From an uncultured Pelagibacteraceae bacterium (lineage in GTDB: Bacteria; Pseudomonadota; Alphaproteobacteria; Pelagibacterales; Pelagibacteraceae): a stretch of 64,000 nt of DNA. The notes under the pieces are model-generated. The model saw nothing but the letters and a program-made list of their open reading frames with translations. It was not told where the DNA came from and did not search any database. Numbering within the stretch: position 1 is the stretch's first letter; each line of letters opens with the position of its first letter. The stretch is from NCBI GenBank assembly GCA_902574695.1, contig CACGON010000001.1:62001-126000 (forward strand). The letters run 5' to 3'. A program made the translations under genes and the position numbers. Below, piece after piece: positions 58,369 through 64,000 of this stretch.

Positions 58369-59280
58369 ATGAATGAAAAAAAAAGAGTCCCAGCAAGTCC
58401 AAAAGCTAGAAAGTTTGCTAGAGAATTGGGAGTTAATATCAACTTAGTATTAGGTTCACAAAGAGATGGTAGAGTAGTTGAGGAGGACATTAAAAAATTT
58501 GTTAAAAACGTTAGCCAAGAAAAAAATATACGAGGTAAAAATAAATTCAAATCAGAATTTACGCATTCAGATTTCGGCGAGGTAGAAATAAAAGATATTC
58601 CAAGAATTAAAAAAATAGCTGCTGCACACCTTTCTCATGCATGGAATACAATTCCTCATGTAACAAACCATGATGAAGCAGATGTTACAGATATGGAAAA
58701 TTTTAGAAACTCACTAAAGGATTTGCACACTGGCGAAAAAAAGAAAATAACACCTCTTGCTTTTATAACCAAAGCTTTAGTTGCTACTTTGAAAAAGTTC
58801 CCCTCTTTTAATAGTTCAATTGATGAAATAGAAAATGGCAAAATGACCTTCAAAAAATATTTTCATATCGGTATAGCGGTTGATACCGAGCATGGATTAA
58901 TGGTGCCAAAGATAAGAAACGTAGATCAAAAAAATATTAATCAAATTGCTGAGGAGCTCAAAACTACAAGTGATAAGTGTAGAAAACTAAAAATAGATAA
59001 AAAGGATTTTTATGGTGGCTCAATGACTATTACCAGCCTTGGTGGCATAGGAGGTTCTTTTTTTACTCCGATAATTAATTTTCCTGAGGTAGCAATACTT
59101 GGGATCGGAAAATTGAGAAAGGTTCATTCGCATTCAGGAGGAAAATCTGACGAGAGAATTATGTTACCTCTATCTTTATCTTATGATCATAGGATCATTG
59201 ATGGTGCTGAGGCGGCAAGATTTAATAATGAACTTAAAGAAAATTTGGGTAAAAATTTTGCGTACAGGTTAGCAATCTAA
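58369..59280 (+). CDS. aceF: Pyruvate dehydrogenase E2 (dihydrolipoyl acetyltransferase) lacking a lipoyl domain
   Basis: E2 passes the acetyl group from lipoate to CoA and forms the core of the complex. The protein is only 303 residues. It begins at once with the peripheral-subunit-binding domain (VPASPKARKFARELGV, VVEEDIKKF, residues 6-46) and continues with the acyltransferase domain, ending in the catalytic YDHRIIDGAEAARF. There is no DKA/DKS-type lipoyl domain, whereas normal E2 has one to three. The missing domain is found on the E1 encoded three bases upstream. The E3 gene (lpd) is not adjacent. Confidence 0.94.
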   Translation: MNEKKRVPASPKARKFARELGVNINLVLGSQRDGRVVEEDIKKFVKNVSQEKNIRGKNKFKSEFTHSDFGEVEIKDIPRIKKIAAAHLSHAWNTIPHVTNHDEADVTDMENFRNSLKDLHTGEKKKITPLAFITKALVATLKKFPSFNSSIDEIENGKMTFKKYFHIGIAVDTEHGLMVPKIRNVDQKNINQIAEELKTTSDKCRKLKIDKKDFYGGSMTITSLGGIGGSFFTPIINFPEVAILGIGKLRKVHSHSGGKSDERIMLPLSLSYDHRIIDGAEAARFNNELKENLGKNFAYRLAI

Positions 59281-60174
59281 ATGACAAAACCTCAATCAAT
59301 AATAGCTGCCTTTTTCTGTACATTTATTTGGGGAACAACTTTTATTGCTCAAGATACAGGTATGGAGCTAATCGGACCTTATGTTTTTAATACTACTAGA
59401 TTTTTTGTAGGATTTTTAGCTTTAATACCTTTCTATTTATTTTTAGAAAAAAAAACAACCCGTGAGGTCTTATCAAAAAATAGAAACAGATTTATTTATT
59501 TGTCCATCTCAATAGGTATTTTTTTATTTTTAGCTTCTTTGCTTCAACAAGTAGCACTTCTTTTTACCGATGTTGCTAATGCAGCATTCATCACAATATT
59601 TTACGTGCCAATGGTTCCAATAATTGTTTTTTTTTTATTTAAAAAAAAAATCCACTGGAGCGTTTGGCCATCCATATTTTTATGTATTTTAGGAGCATAC
59701 CTTCTGACAAATTTCCATGATGCAACTGTACGCCTAGGAGATACTCTTGTACTAATTTGTGCTCTTTTTTGGAGCCTGCATATTATTTTTATTGGTATTT
59801 TAGTTGAGGAGTTTGATGCTCCAATACTGGTTGGTTTAATACAAACTTTTATCGTTTCAATCTGTTCATTAGTTCCCGCACTTATGTTTGAGGAATTCAT
59901 TTTAGCAAATATATTAGATCAAAAAATACAGATATTATATGCAGGGGTTTTATCAGGTGGCATCGCATTTGTTTTACAAATTTATGCACAACAAAATATA
60001 TCACCAACACCATCAGCTATAATATTTTCACTCGAGGGTGTTTTTGCTGCAATCGCAGCTTGGCTTATATTATCCCAGATATTAAATCTGAATAATATAA
60101 TTGGCTGTTGTTTAATACTTGCCGGTGTATTGTTTTCTCAAATTATTCCTGAATTAAAAAAATCTCAGATATAA
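59281..60174 (+). CDS. EamA-family (DMT) transporter
   Basis: A membrane exporter of the drug/metabolite transporter superfamily, with about ten helices in two EamA repeats. FIWGTTFIAQDTG opens the first repeat and FSLEGVFAAIAAWLILSQ is the typical end of the second. The substrate is unknown. The start codon follows the E2 stop without a gap, so it is co-transcribed with pyruvate dehydrogenase. Confidence 0.88.
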   Translation: MTKPQSIIAAFFCTFIWGTTFIAQDTGMELIGPYVFNTTRFFVGFLALIPFYLFLEKKTTREVLSKNRNRFIYLSISIGIFLFLASLLQQVALLFTDVANAAFITIFYVPMVPIIVFFLFKKKIHWSVWPSIFLCILGAYLLTNFHDATVRLGDTLVLICALFWSLHIIFIGILVEEFDAPILVGLIQTFIVSICSLVPALMFEEFILANILDQKIQILYAGVLSGGIAFVLQIYAQQNISPTPSAIIFSLEGVFAAIAAWLILSQILNLNNIIGCCLILAGVLFSQIIPELKKSQI

Positions 60175-60932
60175 ATTATATAAAATAATATAAAAGATAA
60201 AATAACTCTATAAATTATGAATGCAAACAGAGTAAAATTTTTTATATAAATTAAAAAATATTTAATCGTTAGATAGGAAAAAATAAATGAAAAGCATATT
60301 CCAAGTAAAATTATTATATTATTATCAACAATTGATGAACCTAAATCTTTTAAAGTTAGAAAACTTGCACCAGCAATTGCAGGTATAGATAAATAGAACG
60401 AAATTTTTGTGGATTCAAATCTATCAAAATTTAAAAAACGACCAGCTGTGATTACAATCCCTGATCTACTTACGCCTGGGATAAGTGATAACATTTGGAA
60501 TAAGCCAATAAGCAAAATTGACATTATATTTAGATCACTGTCTATTTTTTTTTCAATTTTAAATTTGTCAGCAACCCATAGCAGGATAGCAAATATAAAA
60601 GTTGTCCATGCAATTATTTCTATACTTCTTAAAAGGTTTATTAATCCTGTAATATATAAAATTGCACCTAAAAAAATTGTTGGTAAAGAACCAAATATCA
60701 TTAAGTACAATAATTTTTTATTTTTAGTAATTTTTTTTAAATCATTCCTGAAATAAAATATTACAGCTAGCAGAGAACCTAAGTGCATTCCGGTATCAAG
60801 ATAAATTGAGCCAATCCTTAGATTTGAAATATCATTAGCTAAAATTAAATGTGCAGAAGAGCTTACTGGTAAAAATTCAGAAATTCCCTGAATTGCAGAT
60901 AAAATAGTTAATTCAAAAAAGTTTGAAAACAT
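60165..60932 (-). CDS. uppP: Undecaprenyl-diphosphatase UppP (BacA)
   Basis: UppP regenerates undecaprenyl phosphate for cell-wall synthesis. The catalytic signatures are QGISEFLPVSSSAHLIL and LIPGVSRSGIVITAGR; the remaining sequence is membrane helices. 255 residues is slightly short but complete. It converges on the EamA gene with a 10-base overlap; upstream, a 179-base spacer separates it from the divergent gltD, in which I see no clear motif. Confidence 0.94.
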   Translation of the reverse strand: MFSNFFELTILSAIQGISEFLPVSSSAHLILANDISNLRIGSIYLDTGMHLGSLLAVIFYFRNDLKKITKNKKLLYLMIFGSLPTIFLGAILYITGLINLLRSIEIIAWTTFIFAILLWVADKFKIEKKIDSDLNIMSILLIGLFQMLSLIPGVSRSGIVITAGRFLNFDRFESTKISFYLSIPAIAGASFLTLKDLGSSIVDNNIIILLGICFSFIFSYLTIKYFLIYIKNFTLFAFIIYRVILSFILFYIIYI

Positions 60933-61111
60933 CTAACGATTCTTAAGTAGCTTATATAAATTTAAAATAAAGCGATAAGATGTTGGAATATGTGCTATGC
61001 AAAAAAAGAATTAGCTACATAAATACTGATTTTTTTACTTAAAATAGGTAATAAAAACTGTCCTAAATATTAGTTAAAATTGAATTTTCTTAGTATATAC
61101 AAGTAAAAATT

Positions 61112-62551
61112 ATGTCAAAAAAGATGTTAAAGTTTACTGATATAGGTCAGCAAAATCCACCTAAGAGAGAGATTGATCTTAGAAAAGAGGATTTTAAAGA
61201 GATCTATGATGAATTTATAAATGAAAAAGCAACCCAGCAATCAAGTAGGTGTTCTCAATGTGGAGTTCCTTTTTGCCAAGTTCATTGCCCTTTAAGTAAC
61301 AATATTCCAGATTGGCTTAAATTAACAGCAGAAGGAAGGCTTAAAGAGGCCTATGAATTATCTCAAAGTACAAACAATATGCCAGAAGTTTGTGGTCGTA
61401 TATGCCCTCAAGACAGGTTATGCGAAGGGAATTGTGTGATCGAACAATCAGGCCATGGAACCGTAACAATTGGCTCTGTTGAGAAATATATAACAGAAAA
61501 TGCATGGGCGAATGGTTGGATTAAACCAATTAAAGTAAAAAATGAAATTAATCAGAGTGTAGGAATAATCGGATCAGGTCCAGCAGGCTTAGCATGTGCA
61601 GAACAATTAAGAACCTCAGGATATAAAGTAACAATATATGATAGATACGATAGACCTGGAGGACTTTTAATATACGGTATACCAAACTTTAAGCTTGAAA
61701 AATTTGTAGTTGAAAGAAGAACAAAACTTTTAAAGGAAAGTGGGATTAAATTTGTACAAAATTTTGAAGTTGGAAAAGACTCAACTCTTGAAGAATTAAG
61801 AGAAAAACACGATGCAATTTTGATTGCAACTGGTGTCTATAAAGCTAGAGAGATTGATTTACCCGGAAACGATTTGGAGAATATTTTTCCTGCTATGGAA
61901 TTTCTTACTGCATCCAATAAAAAAGGATTAGGTGATAAAGTTGAATTATTTGATAATGGCAAACTCAATGCAGAAGGAAAGAATATTGTAGTTATAGGCG
62001 GCGGTGATACCGCAATGGACTGTGTAAGGACCGCAATAAGACAGAATGCTAAATCAGTAAAATGCCTATACCGAAGAGATAAAGAAAATATGCCTGGATC
62101 AGCTAGAGAGGTGGCTAATGCTGAGGAGGAGGGAGTAGAGTTTGTATGGCTTACAGCACCTAAAGAATTTATAGGAAAAAATAAAATTGAAAGCTTAAAA
62201 GTAAATAAAATTAAACTTGGGGAACCAGATGAGACTGGTAGACGTAAACCCGAAATTCAAAAAGATTCAGAGTTTGAAATAAAGTCTGACATGGTGATCA
62301 AAGCATTAGGTTTTGATCCTGAAGATTTGCCAACACTTTTTGGAAGTAAAGAACTTCAAGTATCTAGATGGGGCACGATTAAAACAGATTTTGATACCAT
62401 GGAAACAAATTTACCTGGTGTATTTGCTGCAGGAGATATCATTAGAGGAGCTTCTCTAGTTGTATGGGCCATTAAAGATGGACGTGATGCAGCTATAAAT
62501 ATTAAAAAATTTTTAAAGCAAAAAACTATTAATCAAGAAAAAGTAGCTTAA
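61112..62551 (+). CDS. gltD: Glutamate synthase (NADPH) small subunit
   Basis: GltD feeds electrons from NADPH to the large subunit for making glutamate from glutamine and 2-oxoglutarate. The N-terminus has the two cluster-binding Cys groups (CSQCGVPFCQVHCP and CGRICPQDRLCEGNC). The FAD motif is VGIIGSGPAGLACAEQL and the NADPH motif VVIGGGDTAMDCVR. 479 residues is normal. Unlike the common gltB-gltD order, gltD comes first; the stop overlaps the gltB ATG by one base. Confidence 0.95.
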   Translation: MSKKMLKFTDIGQQNPPKREIDLRKEDFKEIYDEFINEKATQQSSRCSQCGVPFCQVHCPLSNNIPDWLKLTAEGRLKEAYELSQSTNNMPEVCGRICPQDRLCEGNCVIEQSGHGTVTIGSVEKYITENAWANGWIKPIKVKNEINQSVGIIGSGPAGLACAEQLRTSGYKVTIYDRYDRPGGLLIYGIPNFKLEKFVVERRTKLLKESGIKFVQNFEVGKDSTLEELREKHDAILIATGVYKAREIDLPGNDLENIFPAMEFLTASNKKGLGDKVELFDNGKLNAEGKNIVVIGGGDTAMDCVRTAIRQNAKSVKCLYRRDKENMPGSAREVANAEEEGVEFVWLTAPKEFIGKNKIESLKVNKIKLGEPDETGRRKPEIQKDSEFEIKSDMVIKALGFDPEDLPTLFGSKELQVSRWGTIKTDFDTMETNLPGVFAAGDIIRGASLVVWAIKDGRDAAINIKKFLKQKTINQEKVA

Positions 62552-64000
62552 TGGAAAGATATAAAAAAAACTTAGATCTACTTAAAAAGAGCAATGTTTA
62601 TTCTAAAGATATGGAGCATGATGCTTGTGGGGTTGGTTTAGTTGCATCTACTGAAGGAAAAAAATCAAGAGCAGTTGTTGATTATGGTATACAGGCATTA
62701 AAGGCAGTCTGGCATAGAGGAGCTGTGGATGCAGATGGAAAAACAGGCGATGGCGCAGGTATACATTTAGAAATACCAAAAGATTTTTTTATAGAAAAAA
62801 TAGAGATAACCGGACACAAATTTGATAATTCTGAAATTTGCGTAGGCATGATCTTTCTTCCAAGAAACAATTTTGATGCACAAGAAACATGCAGAACTAT
62901 TGTTGAAAGCGAATTAACAAAAAGTAATTTTAGTATTTATGGATGGAGACAAGTACCCGTAAATCCAAAAGTATTGGGTGAGAAAGCAGACAGAACAAGA
63001 CCTGAAATTGCTCAGGTCCTATTTAAATACAATAAAAAAGAATTAAATGGCAAAAGCTTAGAGAGAAAACTTTATGAGACAAGAAGAAAAATTGAAAACG
63101 AGGCAATTAAAAAATCATTAAGTGGATTTTACATTTGTTCTTTAAGTTCAAAATCAATTATTTACAAAGGTATGTTTTTAGCGGAGTCGATATCTGATTT
63201 TTATATTGATTTACAAGATGAACGTTTTGTCTCTAGATTTGCAATTTTTCATCAAAGGTTTTCGACCAATACTGCACCAAGTTGGGATTTAGCCCAACCT
63301 TTCCGGGCTATTGCACATAATGGTGAAATAAACACTTTTAGAGGAAACAAAAATTGGATGAAAGTTCATGAACAGGAAATGGATAGTAATTTATTTGAAG
63401 ATATAGAGAATTTGAAACCAGTTATTCAACCAGGGACATCCGACTCAGCAGCACTAGACAATGTATTTGAGTTGTTAAATATATCAGGACAACCTGCTCC
63501 ACTTGCGAAACTTATGTTGATCCCGGATGCATGGTCAAAAAAAAGTAAAGTTTTATCAAAAGATCATCAACAACTATTTAATTTTTTAAACAGCACCATG
63601 GAACCATGGGATGGACCAGCAGCAATTGCAGGAACTGATAACGAGTGGGTAATAGCAGCTAATGACAGAAATGGTTTAAGACCACTTAGATACACTATCA
63701 CAAAAGATAAATTTTTGTTTGCAGGTTCTGAGACAGGAATGATTAAATTAAATGAAAAAAAAATATTAGCCAAAGGGCGATTAGGACCAGGAGAAATAAT
63801 TGGTGTAAGAATTGAAAAAGGAAAATTATTTACAAATGAGAAGATAAAAAATTATCTCGCAAAAGAATATAAACATTTTAATAATCAAATAATTGATCTA
63901 GATAAAAAAATTACAGTTTCAAATGAAAAAGCTTTATTTAAAGGTAGTGATCTAAAGAAAAGACAACATGCTTTTGGTATAAGCTTAGAGGACTTAGAAC
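62551..64000 (+). CDS. gltB: Glutamate synthase large subunit, 3' end outside the window
   Basis: The ATG overlaps the gltD stop (TAATG). About 483 residues of some 1500 are visible: they cover the class II glutamine amidotransferase domain, whose nucleophilic Cys is in HDACGVGLVAS. Normally a short propeptide is removed to expose this Cys; here it lies near residue 25. AVWHRGAVDADGKTGDGAG, FAIFHQRFSTNT and IAHNGEINTFRGN are diagnostic. The frame is open to the window end. Confidence 0.95.
   Translation, partial: MERYKKNLDLLKKSNVYSKDMEHDACGVGLVASTEGKKSRAVVDYGIQALKAVWHRGAVDADGKTGDGAGIHLEIPKDFFIEKIEITGHKFDNSEICVGMIFLPRNNFDAQETCRTIVESELTKSNFSIYGWRQVPVNPKVLGEKADRTRPEIAQVLFKYNKKELNGKSLERKLYETRRKIENEAIKKSLSGFYICSLSSKSIIYKGMFLAESISDFYIDLQDERFVSRFAIFHQRFSTNTAPSWDLAQPFRAIAHNGEINTFRGNKNWMKVHEQEMDSNLFEDIENLKPVIQPGTSDSAALDNVFELLNISGQPAPLAKLMLIPDAWSKKSKVLSKDHQQLFNFLNSTMEPWDGPAAIAGTDNEWVIAANDRNGLRPLRYTITKDKFLFAGSETGMIKLNEKKILAKGRLGPGEIIGVRIEKGKLFTNEKIKNYLAKEYKHFNNQIIDLDKKITVSNEKALFKGSDLKKRQHAFGISLEDLE

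Noticed and set aside
60933-61111. 20-codon plus-strand frame in the uppP-gltD spacer
   Set aside because: No ribosome binding site, too short, and no context to support it.

Overview
The window is a compact, strongly A+T-rich bacterial chromosome segment. It is nearly filled with genes: most neighbours abut or overlap by 1-14 bases and no gene-free stretch reaches 300 bases. Protein families and gene order point to a free-living alphaproteobacterium, most likely of the SAR11/Pelagibacter type. The markers are Irr beside fabAB, argH-lipoprotein-lysA, mutM-rpsT-dnaA-dnaN, phoH-ybeY-lnt-metK, a SUV3-like helicase with fdxA and carD, Coq7/UbiB/UbiE, and a genome-wide signature of reduction (short TsaB; rimP, ylxR and truB absent from the nusA-pnp operon). 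The taxonomic call is inference from these features; no database was searched.

Layout. 1-9.2 kb: end of rsmI, a BON-domain lipoprotein, malic enzyme with a small membrane protein, then murJ-trpS-nfu-glucosaminidase, and a polysaccharide deacetylase whose 5' end overlaps tsaB on the other strand. 9.1-15.4 kb: tsaB-fur-miaB-phoH-ybeY-lnt-metK. 15.4-22.2 kb: a promoter and a leader terminator, then nusA-infB-rbfA-rpsO-pnp. 22.2-26.9 kb (minus): fabA-fabB-fabI with a 37-residue basic peptide and a histidine phosphatase; then msrB and a flavin oxidoreductase. 26.9-30.9 kb: irr, katG, a 2-oxoglutarate oxygenase-like gene, a DUF2061 protein and a tiny Cys-rich protein, with Irr-box-like and Fur-box-like palindromes. 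30.8-35.9 kb (minus): ubiE-ubiB-coaBC-dut-moeB-SH3. 36-40 kb: mutM, rpsT, dnaA, dnaN. 40-43.4 kb (minus): argH-small lipoprotein-lysA-plsC. 43.4-49 kb: thioredoxin, esterase, HNH, Coq7, DsbB, YqaA, tRNA-Leu and an acyl-CoA synthetase. 49-53.9 kb: a self-contained unit for a 22-residue polybasic peptide, then carD, fdxA, a TerB-like gene, the helicase, a thioesterase, a 27-residue membrane peptide and tRNA-Arg. 54-64 kb: thiolase, pyruvate dehydrogenase E1 and E2, an EamA exporter, uppP, gltD and the start of gltB.

The most unusual feature is the pyruvate dehydrogenase pair at 55306-59280. The lipoyl domain sits at the N-terminus of the E1 subunit, and the E2 that follows begins directly with its peripheral-subunit-binding domain and has no lipoyl domain. 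The swinging arm has therefore moved from the core to the decarboxylase. Other points of interest are the 22-residue K/R/A peptide gene with its own operator, promoter and terminator, the attenuator-like nusA leader, the Irr and Fur boxes around irr-katG and the Cys-rich gene, and several microproteins under 60 residues.
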